From NCBI GenBank assembly GCA_934215405.1, contig CAKPZU010000039.1, positions 1-16,728 of the forward strand: 16,728 nt of DNA, written 5' to 3'. The translations under genes were made by a program, and so were the position numbers. How positions within the stretch are numbered: position 1 is the stretch's first letter; the number at the start of each line of letters is the position of its first letter. Source of the stretch: an uncultured Bacilli bacterium (GTDB taxonomy: Bacteria > Bacillota_I > Bacilli_A > RFN20 > CAG-631). Shown in pieces: positions 1 through 5,524 of the stretch. The notes under the pieces were generated by a model. It ran no database searches. It worked only from the letters and a program-made list of their open reading frames with translations, and had not been told where the DNA came from.

Positions 1-40
1 GCCAATCCTAATTTATTACCTTTAGTTATTTAATTATTTT

Positions 41-80
41 TAAACTTTGGACTGTCTACTTGACAAACCCCAGTTCAGCC
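41..80. other. Short GC-richer patch next to the operon end; possible mobile-element end remnant
   Basis: The 105 bases at the left edge hold no gene. Most of the stretch is strongly AT-rich, but about 41-80 is clearly richer in G and C than its surroundings and contains the string GGACTGTCTACTTGAC followed by AAACCCCAG. The composition and the abrupt borders recall the end of an insertion sequence, but no transposase, partner inverted repeat or target duplication is visible. A weak four-pair hairpin (CCAG/CTGG) lies inside it and is too short to call a terminator. This is an observation, not an identification. Confidence 0.2.
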
Positions 81-105
81 TGGATAGTTTTTATTTAATA
101 TTTAA

Positions 106-330
106 TTAGATATTTAATAATCTAAAGATTCTCTTATTTAATACCATGCAAATGATATCAAGAATCCAAATGATGTTCCAACCTAATAGCAACCTTAATA
201 AAGCTGCTACGATTTTACCTTCAAGTAATCTTGTAATAAAAGTACAAATTGCTGAAGTAACTGGAATAATTACTAAAATCAAACTAACTACATAAGGTAA
301 TCCAAATAAATCATTTTGTTTTGCTGCCAT
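106..330 (-). CDS. Small two-helix membrane protein, weakly Pmp3/YqaE-like
   Basis: This is a 74-residue hydrophobic protein with two predicted membrane helices, at about residues 10-34 and 42-64. They are separated by a short charged turn (RLLEGK), and the protein has a basic C-terminal end (NKRIFRLL). The segment LGWNIIWILDII loosely recalls the second helix of Pmp3/YqaE or superinfection-immunity-like small membrane proteins, but I do not assign a function. The start is supported by an AGAGGA ribosome binding site a few bases upstream. It lies 18 bases downstream of frr on the same strand and is probably the last gene seen of the rpsB operon. In B. subtilis frr is followed by uppS and cdsA, so this gene is an insertion or a replacement at that position. 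It is real by context and start signal; the function is unknown. Confidence 0.75.
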   Translation of the reverse strand: MAAKQNDLFGLPYVVSLILVIIPVTSAICTFITRLLEGKIVAALLRLLLGWNIIWILDIICMVLNKRIFRLLNI

Positions 331-348
331 TTTATTTTCCTCTTTTCA

Positions 349-903
349 CTAAATTGTTGTTAATTCTTTTTCTTTAGCCTTAGCTAATTCATCAATTTTC
401 TTGCATGAATTATCTGTAAGCTTTTGAACTTCTTCCTCAAGATTCTTTAGTGTATCTTCAGGAATAGTTTTATCCTTTTTAAGCTCGCTAATAGCATCAC
501 GACGGATGTTTCTTACAGCTACTTTAGCATCTTCTGCCATCTTTAAACAATCTTTTACAAGTCTATTTCTTGTTTCACCAGTAAGTTGAGGGATGTTACA
601 ACGAATGCAAGTTCCATCATTTAATGGTGTAAAGCCTAAATCAGCTAAAATAATTGCTTTTTCAATTTCCTTTAGTTGGTTCTTATCATAAGGCTTAATT
701 AAAATTTGTGTAGCTTCTGGTGTTGAAATATTAGCTATTTGATATAAAGGTGTTTTTGATCCCCAATAATCAATATCAATATCACGAACTAAAGAAGCAC
801 TAGCTCTACCAGTTTTTAATTTTCCTAATGATTCTTCAAATGAAACAATAGACTTACCCATTCTTTCATCACAATCCATAAGAACAATGTTATCAAATTC
901 CAT
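349..903 (-). CDS. frr: Ribosome recycling factor
   Basis: RRF acts in the cytoplasm with EF-G to split the post-termination ribosome so that subunits can be reused. The 184-residue length is the family norm (about 185). Visible family signatures are KLKTGRASASLV (residues 28-39), the central LTGETRNRLVK (107-117) and the following AKVAVRNIRRDA helix (126-137), which together form the three-helix bundle and hinge. The C-terminal part is a lysine/glutamate-rich helix. It follows pyrH by 12 bases with an AAGGAGAA ribosome binding site, matching the conserved rpsB-tsf-pyrH-frr order. Identification is secure. Confidence 0.97.
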   Translation of the reverse strand: MEFDNIVLMDCDERMGKSIVSFEESLGKLKTGRASASLVRDIDIDYWGSKTPLYQIANISTPEATQILIKPYDKNQLKEIEKAIILADLGFTPLNDGTCIRCNIPQLTGETRNRLVKDCLKMAEDAKVAVRNIRRDAISELKKDKTIPEDTLKNLEEEVQKLTDNSCKKIDELAKAKEKELTTI

Positions 904-915
904 AAATTTTCTCCT

Positions 916-1617
916 TTATTTTATTAATGTACCTAAAGTTTTGCCTTCGCAAGCCTTTAGAATGTTTCCTTTTGTATTCATATTAAAAACAAAAATTGGC
1001 ATTTTATTTTCTTTACATAAGCTAATTGCTGTTTGATCCATTACTTGAAGATTCTTAGAAATTACTTCTTCAAATGTAATGCTATCATAGCGTGTTGCAG
1101 TTTTATCCTTTTTAGGATCAGCACTATAAACACCATCTACACCATTTTTTGCTGCTAATATTATATCACATTTGCTTTCAAGAGCTCTTAAAGCCGAACA
1201 TGTATCTGTTGAAAAATAAGGATGACCTGTACCACCAGCAAAAATAACGACCTTTTTATTATTTAAATCATCATTGACCTTTCTTTGATTATATTGCTCT
1301 AAATAGCCATTTAATTCTATTGATGAATAAATAATATTATCAACATTTATTTTATTAAGTGAATTACTTAAGGCAAGAGAATTCATCATCGTTGCAATCA
1401 TTCCCATAAAATCGCCAATTGATCTATCCATTCCAAGCTTTTCACCAGTTTTACCACGATAAATATTTCCACCACCAATAACAATACAGATCTGAACACC
1501 TTCATTAATTGCTTCTTTAATTTCTAAAGCAACATCATCTAAATGCTCTTGGCAGAAAGAATCATTTTCATTTGATAATGCTTCACCACTTAGTTTTAAT
1601 AATACTCTTTTGTACAT
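916..1617 (-). CDS. pyrH: UMP kinase
   Basis: UMP kinase phosphorylates UMP to UDP with ATP in pyrimidine nucleotide synthesis; the bacterial enzyme is a hexamer of the amino-acid-kinase fold. The 233-residue length is close to the usual 235-240. Motifs seen are KLSGEAL at residues 8-14, the glycine loop GGGNIYRG (48-55), DFMGMIATMMNSLAL (69-83), the GGTGHPYFSTDT segment (128-139) that shapes the UMP and ATP sites, and AKNGVDGVYSADP (156-168). The start is backed by AAAAAGGAGA just upstream. It sits between tsf and frr, and a terminator-like hairpin immediately precedes its ribosome binding site, so part of the rpsB-tsf transcription probably stops before pyrH. Confidence 0.97.
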   Translation of the reverse strand: MYKRVLLKLSGEALSNENDSFCQEHLDDVALEIKEAINEGVQICIVIGGGNIYRGKTGEKLGMDRSIGDFMGMIATMMNSLALSNSLNKINVDNIIYSSIELNGYLEQYNQRKVNDDLNNKKVVIFAGGTGHPYFSTDTCSALRALESKCDIILAAKNGVDGVYSADPKKDKTATRYDSITFEEVISKNLQVMDQTAISLCKENKMPIFVFNMNTKGNILKACEGKTLGTLIK

Positions 1618-1632
1618 ATAAATCTCCTTTTT

Positions 1633-1661
1633 AAAAAAGTGCTTTAGTTTTTAAAGCACTT
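1633..1661 (-). terminator. Intrinsic terminator/attenuator between tsf and pyrH
   Basis: A perfect 10-base-pair stem (1637-1646 with 1652-1661) has a five-base loop. Read on the minus strand it is AAGTGCTTTA, loop, TAAAGCACTT, followed at once by a run of T. It starts only a few bases after the tsf stop and ends just before the pyrH ribosome binding site. Because the pyrH-frr genes continue without another clear promoter, I read it as a partial terminator that lowers pyrH-frr expression relative to rpsB-tsf. Confidence 0.8.
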
Positions 1662-1668
1662 AAAAAAA

Positions 1669-2538
1669 TTATTTATTGATTTGAGACATTACTTCTGCTG
1701 CAAAATCTTCTTGTTTCTTTTCAATACCTTCTCCAACAATGTAGAATGCCATGTTAACAACTTCTGCATGTTGACGTGCTAAATATGAGCCAACAGTTAC
1801 CTTATCTTCTAAAATAAATTCTTGAGATTCAAGTGATACTTCATCAGCAATCTTATTTCTCATACCAGCATATGCTTTTTCATTTAAAGGACGACCTTGA
1901 GCATTTGCAGCTTCAATTCTAATTTGTAATTCTTTTTCAACGTATGCAGTTGGTACATCTGCTTTGTGAATATATGTTGGAACAGTTGCAACTAATTGCA
2001 TAGCCATATTTGTAGCAACTTCTTCGTCTCCACCCTTAATTACAACAACGCTACCTTTTTTACCGCCAGCGTGTAAATAAGAGCCAAATAATTCATCATC
2101 ATTCTTTGTTAAAACAACAAATCTTCTAAATGAAATTTTTTCTCCGATTTTAGCAATTGCTGCAACAACTAAATCAGCAACTGTTTGATTGTCTTCAACA
2201 ACAACAGCATTTGCTTCATCCATATTAGCTGGCTTATTAGCTACAATTGCATTAGCAATCTTATGTAATAATGTTTTGAAATCAGCATTAGCACATACGA
2301 AATCTGTTTCACAATTTAATTCAACTAAAGCAGCATCATTTCCATTAATTGCAACATAAGCTAAACCTTCAGCAGCAATTCTTCCTGATTTTTTTGCAGC
2401 CTTAGCAATACCGTTTTCTCTTAACCAATCACATGCTTTTTCTACATCATCATTACAAGCATCTAGTGCCTTTTTGCAATCCATCATACCAGCACCAGTT
2501 CTATCTCTTAAAATTGGAATTAATTTTACGTTTGCCAT
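1669..2538 (-). CDS. tsf: Translation elongation factor Ts
   Basis: EF-Ts is the guanine nucleotide exchange factor that recycles EF-Tu from its GDP form. The 289-residue length matches the common bacterial form. The N-terminal UBA-like domain carries LRDRTGAGMMDCKKAL (residues 10-25), followed by GIAKAAKKSGRIAAEG (43-58) and the EF-Tu-contacting motif ETDFVCANADF (77-87). The rest forms the two core subdomains. A clear AAAGGAGAA ribosome binding site precedes the ATG. It follows rpsB by 17 bases, the near-universal rpsB-tsf pair. Nothing is missing from the sequence. Confidence 0.97.
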   Translation of the reverse strand: MANVKLIPILRDRTGAGMMDCKKALDACNDDVEKACDWLRENGIAKAAKKSGRIAAEGLAYVAINGNDAALVELNCETDFVCANADFKTLLHKIANAIVANKPANMDEANAVVVEDNQTVADLVVAAIAKIGEKISFRRFVVLTKNDDELFGSYLHAGGKKGSVVVIKGGDEEVATNMAMQLVATVPTYIHKADVPTAYVEKELQIRIEAANAQGRPLNEKAYAGMRNKIADEVSLESQEFILEDKVTVGSYLARQHAEVVNMAFYIVGEGIEKKQEDFAAEVMSQINK

Positions 2539-2555
2539 TATATTTTCTCCTTTAA

Positions 2556-3584
2556 TTATTCAGCAGTTGTATTTTCTTTTGTTGCTTCTTCTACAGCTTC
2601 AGTAGCTGCTTCTTCTTTCTTTTCTTCTTTAACAACTCTAGGTTTTCTATCTTTCTTTACTAATTTAGCTTGTTGAGCTTGTCTTTCTTCGCGTTCTTTT
2701 TGCATTTTAGCTTGTCTTCTTGCTTCAGCTTGCTTATCAGTTGACTTGATAACATCAGTCATTGAAATTTCTTCGCCTTCATCTTTAGTATAAGCTACTT
2801 CAAGTGGAGCACCTTTAGCTTCACAAATTGCATCAGCCATAACTGCAGTAATTAATCTTACTGAACGAACTGCATCATCATTTGCTGGAATTACATAATC
2901 ACATACATCTGGATCACTATTAGTATCAACAATTGCAAATACAGGGATGTTTAATTTTCTAGCTTCTGCAACTGCATTGTGTTCAATGCGTGGGTCAATT
3001 ACAAATACAGCTTGAGGTAATTTTCTCATTTCTTTAATTCCATCAAAGAATTTAACAAGTCTTGCTTGTTCCTTTTTAATTGCTAATTGATCTTTCTTTG
3101 GATATGTATCTAAAGTTCCATCTTCGATCATAGCTTCGATTTGTTGAAGTCTTCTAGTTCTCTTTGAAATTGTCTTAAAGTTAGTTAAAGTTCCACCTAA
3201 CCATCTTTGAGTAACATGGAAAGATCCAGAACGTGTTGCTTCTTCAACGATAATATCTTTAATTTGTTTTTTAGTTCCTACAAATAAAGTTTTTCCACCT
3301 TTTGCAGTAATTTCTTTTAATGCGTTATAAGCAGTTTCAACACATGTTACTGTCTTTTGTAAATCAATGATGTAAATTCCATTTCTTGGGCCATAAATAT
3401 ATGGAGCCATTTTAGGATTCCATCTCTTTGTTTGATGTCCAAATTGAGATCCTGCTTCTAATAATTTTTTAATTGTAATAATTGAAGTACCTTCTTGTGG
3501 TCCCATTACTACTTCTTTTGTTGCTTCTTCAGCATTAGTTTCAGCTACTGTTTCGCTTACTACTACTTTTTCTTCTTCTGCCAT
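2556..3584 (-). CDS. rpsB: 30S ribosomal protein S2 with acidic N-terminal and charged C-terminal extensions
   Basis: S2 binds the head-body junction of the 30S subunit and is needed for S1/mRNA docking. The conserved core starts near residue 35 (ITIKKLLEAGSQFGHQTKRWNPKM) and runs through NGIYIIDLQKT, FVGTKKQ, RWLGGTLTNF, VFVIDPR and FAIVDTNSDPD to about residue 260. The protein is 342 residues long against roughly 230-260 in most bacteria. The excess is a 34-residue acidic leader (MAEEEKVVVSETVAETNAEE) and an 80-residue tail rich in K, E, Q, R and A, probably helical or disordered. The upstream start is supported by a perfect TAGGAGG ribosome binding site, and the internal ATG at residue 27 has none, so the N-terminal extension looks genuine. 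Confidence 0.95.
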   Translation of the reverse strand: MAEEEKVVVSETVAETNAEEATKEVVMGPQEGTSIITIKKLLEAGSQFGHQTKRWNPKMAPYIYGPRNGIYIIDLQKTVTCVETAYNALKEITAKGGKTLFVGTKKQIKDIIVEEATRSGSFHVTQRWLGGTLTNFKTISKRTRRLQQIEAMIEDGTLDTYPKKDQLAIKKEQARLVKFFDGIKEMRKLPQAVFVIDPRIEHNAVAEARKLNIPVFAIVDTNSDPDVCDYVIPANDDAVRSVRLITAVMADAICEAKGAPLEVAYTKDEGEEISMTDVIKSTDKQAEARRQAKMQKEREERQAQQAKLVKKDRKPRVVKEEKKEEAATEAVEEATKENTTAE

Positions 3585-3610
3585 TTTATTTTCCTCCTAG
3601 TTTTTTCCGC

Positions 3611-3672
3611 CACAGCCCTTTGTCTATAAACTAAGTTGGCAAGCTGTGTGTGTATTGCTATTTCATATAGCA
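3611..3672 (-). promoter_or_regulatory. Structured 5' leader of rpsB, possible S2 autoregulatory site
   Basis: The predicted rpsB transcript starts near 3671 and has about 85 untranslated bases. Two hairpins are visible: TGCTAT/ATAGCA (3656-3661 with 3667-3672, six pairs, five-base loop) and CACAGC/GCTGTG (3611-3616 with 3643-3648, six pairs around a 26-base loop). The second ends about 15 bases before the TAGGAGG ribosome binding site. Ribosomal-protein operons are commonly controlled through leader structures that mimic rRNA, so S2 feedback is plausible here, but I do not recognise a named motif. Confidence 0.4.
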
Positions 3673-3677
3673 TTAGT

Positions 3678-3697
3678 ATTATACTTTAAAGTATAAT
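3678..3697. repeat. Perfect 20-base palindrome covering the rpsB -10 and spacer
   Basis: ATTATACTTTAAAGTATAAT reads identically on both strands. Its left half is the rpsB -10 box and the rest fills the spacer. A TATAAT is therefore also present on the plus strand (3692-3697), facing spoVT, but that side has only a poor -35 (TAGCAT at 3668-3673). It could be an operator, the core of a divergent promoter pair, or chance in AT-rich DNA. Confidence 0.6.
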
Positions 3698-3706
3698 CAT
3701 ATGCAA
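3678..3706 (-). promoter_or_regulatory. Sigma-A promoter of the rpsB operon
   Basis: On the minus strand TTGCAT (-35, 3701-3706) is separated by exactly 17 bases from a perfect TATAAT (-10, 3678-3683). The predicted start is near 3671. This is the best housekeeping promoter in the window and is suitably placed for the highly expressed ribosomal operon. Confidence 0.8.
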
Positions 3707-3737
3707 GAAAAAATTACTTTTTAATGTTAAAAATTCA

Positions 3738-3766
3738 GTATAAGATATGTTTTTTTAGCCATAATA
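3738..3766 (+). promoter_or_regulatory. Candidate sigma-G (or sigma-F) promoter of spoVT
   Basis: GTATA at 3738-3742 and CATAATA at 3760-3766 are 17 bases apart. Both agree with the forespore sigma consensus (roughly GHATR, 16-18 bases, CATAMTA). The site lies about 60 bases upstream of spoVT, which is a sigma-G gene in B. subtilis. No competing sigma-A promoter is evident on this strand. Confidence 0.6.
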
Positions 3767-3837
3767 ATAGCAAAGCAGTATGATAAATATACAAGAAAGG
3801 ATTAAAAATTAATTATTAATAATTAATGGTGAATAAG

Positions 3838-4356
3838 TTGAAAACAGGAATGGTTAGAAAAATAGATGAGCTTGGAAGAATTGTTATTCCAAAGGAAATA
3901 AGAAACACCTTAAGATTAAATATGGGAGATGTTGTTGAAATATTAGTTGAGGATAACAAAGTAATTCTTAAACGATTTTCAACACTTCTTGGTATGGAGG
4001 AAGAATTATTTAATATTTGTAAAGTTATTAATGAATTTACAAATTGTTCGATTTTATTTGTTGATAATGAAAAAATAATAGTAAGCTATGGAAAGCTATC
4101 ACAAATATATATAGATCAAGAAATTAATCCTTCAATTTATAATAAAATACACGCTAATTCTGTAAATAAGACTAATGAGTGTTATATTATTTCATCATAT
4201 TTAGAGCAAAGGCAAACATTAATTATTCCATTAATTGTTAAAAGTAATGTCGTTGGACTTTTCATTCTCTTTGAAAATGAAAAAGTAATTGCACGTGAAG
4301 AATATGAAATAATAAATGCTTTTAGAAAATTTATTATCAAAAATCTAGAAAGTTAA
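3838..4356 (+). CDS. spoVT: Stage V sporulation protein T, AbrB-type transcription regulator
   Basis: SpoVT is a forespore DNA-binding regulator that tunes sigma-G-dependent genes late in sporulation. The N-terminal swapped-hairpin AbrB domain is clear (KTGMVRKIDELGRIVIPKEIRNTL, then MGDVVEILVEDNKVILKRF), and about 115 further residues form the GAF-like C-terminal domain. Length (172 residues) is close to the B. subtilis 178. I chose the TTG at 3838 because GGTGA (3828-3832) lies five bases before it and the protein then begins MKTGMVRKID, like known SpoVT. The upstream in-frame ATG at 3826 and GTG at 3829 lack a well-spaced ribosome binding site but would add only three or four residues. It leads the conserved spoVT-yabO-yabP-yabQ block; yabM and yabN are absent. 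Confidence 0.92.
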   Translation: MKTGMVRKIDELGRIVIPKEIRNTLRLNMGDVVEILVEDNKVILKRFSTLLGMEEELFNICKVINEFTNCSILFVDNEKIIVSYGKLSQIYIDQEINPSIYNKIHANSVNKTNECYIISSYLEQRQTLIIPLIVKSNVVGLFILFENEKVIAREEYEIINAFRKFIIKNLES

Positions 4357-4389
4357 AATTATATACGCTATAATATTTTAGGTGATATT

Positions 4390-4662
4390 ATGCGTATAGA
4401 TAAATTTTTAAAAGTTTCAAGAATAATTAAGCGAAGAAGTGTTAGTAAGGATATAGTTTCCTTTGGCCAAGTAAAAATAAACAATAGAGTTGCTAAACCA
4501 TCAACTAACATTAAAGTTGGTGATATTGTTGAATTATCACTTGGAAGCAAAATAATTACAATTGAAATTATGTCAATTGATGAAAGAGTAAAAAAAGAAA
4601 ATGCCTATAATCTTTATAAAATAATTGGTGAAAAAGATATAATTCCTCCTATGCAATCATAA
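4390..4662 (+). CDS. rqcP: S4-domain RNA-binding protein RqcP (YabO/Hsp15 family)
   Basis: RqcP works with RqcH on obstructed 50S subunits, stabilising the P-site tRNA so that C-terminal alanine tails can be added during ribosome-associated quality control. The 90-residue protein starts with MRIDKFLKVSRIIKRRSVSKD, nearly the B. subtilis YabO opening, and continues with the S4 pattern GQVKINNRVAKPSTNIKVGDIVEL (26-49). The C-terminal helix KKENAYNLYKIIGEK is also typical. AGGTGAT provides the ribosome binding site. It lies 33 bases after spoVT. Its last codons form the 5' arm of a hairpin that covers the yabP ribosome binding site. Confidence 0.95.
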   Translation: MRIDKFLKVSRIIKRRSVSKDIVSFGQVKINNRVAKPSTNIKVGDIVELSLGSKIITIEIMSIDERVKKENAYNLYKIIGEKDIIPPMQS

Positions 4663-4683
4663 ATTGTAATAGGAGGTTTTTTT
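4645..4683 (+). terminator. Terminator-like hairpin whose 3' arm is the yabP ribosome binding site
   Basis: CCTCCTAT (4645-4652, inside the end of rqcP) pairs perfectly with ATAGGAGG (4669-4676). Inside it CAAT (4654-4657) pairs with ATTG (4663-4666). Seven T residues follow (4677-4683) and then the yabP ATG. The rqcP stop codon (4660-4662) lies in the loop. The element can act as an intrinsic terminator and also hides the AGGAGG of yabP; a ribosome finishing rqcP would open it. Confidence 0.7.
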
Positions 4684-4950
4684 ATGGACAATCAAACAAT
4701 AACTATTGAAAATAGAAATACTATATCAATTAATCATGTTAAAAACATCATTAATTTTGATACGAATGAATTTTTAATTGAAACACCTTATGGTAATTTA
4801 AAAATAACTGGTAAAAATCTAGCAATTGGTAAAATGGAAACTGAAAAAGAAGAATTAGTAGTTAAAGGCCAAATTGATTCTATTTCTTATGCTTCTTCAA
4901 AAGCAAAAGATGATAAAAAAGAAAGTATTTTTACAAAGCTATTTAAATAA
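4684..4950 (+). CDS. yabP: Sporulation protein YabP
   Basis: YabP is a small mother-cell sporulation protein of the YabP/YqfC family, required in B. subtilis together with YabQ for normal spore formation; its biochemical role is not known. The 88-residue protein shows the family core: ENRNTISINHVKNIINFDTNEFLIETPYGNLKITGKNLAIGKMETEKEELVVKG, read as alternating beta strands. The C-terminus ends in a charged linker and a short hydrophobic segment (IFTKLFK). AGGAGG seven bases before the ATG is the ribosome binding site, within the hairpin noted above. Its stop overlaps the yabQ start by one base (TAATG), which suggests coupled translation. Confidence 0.92.
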   Translation: MDNQTITIENRNTISINHVKNIINFDTNEFLIETPYGNLKITGKNLAIGKMETEKEELVVKGQIDSISYASSKAKDDKKESIFTKLFK

Positions 4951-5363
4951 TGGATTTAAATATACAATTTGAAATTATCTTAATATCTTTTCTTTTTGGT
5001 ATATTCTTTATGATTTTTTATGACTTGTTTAATGCCATATTTTATTTTAAAAAAGGAAAGATATTAAGATTACCATTTGAAATTTTATTTTTTTTAATAT
5101 TTAGCTTTTTATTCTTTTTATTAACGCTTAAAACATGTAATGCAAAGCTAAATATCTTTATTATTCTTTTCCTTTGTTTTGGTGTTTTATTCTATATAGC
5201 CTTTTTAAGATATTATTTTTTAAGCTTTTATAACTTTATTGTTAGTAAAATAAAGCTTAAGCTATTCCATATTAAAAATAGAATTGCTATAATTAAAGCA
5301 CAAAGAAAGAAGAAAAAAGAAGATGAAAAGAATAGAAAATCAGAAGAAAGCAATCAAAAGTAA
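4950..5363 (+). CDS. yabQ: Spore cortex biosynthesis membrane protein YabQ
   Basis: YabQ is a polytopic membrane protein of the outer forespore membrane needed for cortex assembly in B. subtilis. This 137-residue protein has about three membrane segments (roughly residues 7-33, 43-63 and 68-95), the typical early motif FGIFFMIFYDLFNAIFYF, and a strongly basic cytosolic tail (KAQRKKKKEDEKNRKSEE). Position right after yabP with a TAATG overlap supports the name. The last 41 bases overlap the start of the next small ORF. Sequence similarity within this family is low, so the call rests on topology plus context. Confidence 0.88.
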   Translation: MDLNIQFEIILISFLFGIFFMIFYDLFNAIFYFKKGKILRLPFEILFFLIFSFLFFLLTLKTCNAKLNIFIILFLCFGVLFYIAFLRYYFLSFYNFIVSKIKLKLFHIKNRIAIIKAQRKKKKEDEKNRKSEESNQK

Positions 5364-5448
5364 AAACAATCTAAACATTTTATCTATAATCATTTTTATT
5401 ACTTGTATAGCAACAATAGCTATTTTATTATATTATTATAAACACTAA
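5323..5448 (+). CDS. 41-residue single-pass membrane protein in the divIC position (possible minimal DivIC remnant)
   Basis: This short ORF starts inside the end of yabQ in another frame and encodes a lysine-rich cytosolic stretch (MKRIENQKKAIKSKNNLN), one hydrophobic helix (about residues 19-37) and the end YYYKH. In B. subtilis the gene after yabQ is divIC, a divisome protein with a short basic cytosolic N-terminus, one membrane helix and an extracellular coiled coil. Here the first two parts are present and the coiled coil is missing. A terminator overlaps the stop codon, so no downstream frame restores it. The ribosome binding site is weak (purine-rich AAAAAAGAAG), and translation may depend on yabQ. 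It may be a reduced DivIC, a decayed gene, or an unrelated small protein. Confidence 0.5.
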   Translation: MKRIENQKKAIKSKNNLNILSIIIFITCIATIAILLYYYKH

Positions 5449-5476
5449 AGATAGTTTCACATGCTATCTTTTTTTG
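5447..5476 (+). terminator. Intrinsic terminator of the spoVT-yabQ block
   Basis: AAAGATAG (5447-5454) pairs perfectly with CTATCTTT (5464-5471) around a nine-base loop and is followed by a T run to about 5475. It begins within the stop codon of the 41-residue ORF and closes the plus-strand block before the convergent lipoprotein gene. Confidence 0.85.
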
Positions 5477-5524
5477 TTTTGAAGTTATAATTTTAACTTA
5501 ATTTTTCATTATTTACTCCTTATA

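Noticed and set aside
61..95. Hairpin CCAG/CTGG followed by T-rich sequence as a terminator
   Set aside because: Only four base pairs; not distinguishable from chance.
4369..4374. TATAAT before rqcP as a promoter
   Set aside because: The transcript would begin at about the rqcP ribosome binding site and there is no good -35, so I did not call it.
4368..4550. Minus-strand 60-residue ORF over rqcP
   Set aside because: It lies antisense within the well-supported rqcP gene, has no ribosome binding site and no recognisable family.
4635..4665. Sigma-E-like promoter (AGATATA, 16 bases, CATAAATT) for yabP
   Set aside because: The spacer is longer than usual and the transcript would start at the ribosome binding site. 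It is attractive because yabP is a mother-cell gene, but the evidence is too weak.
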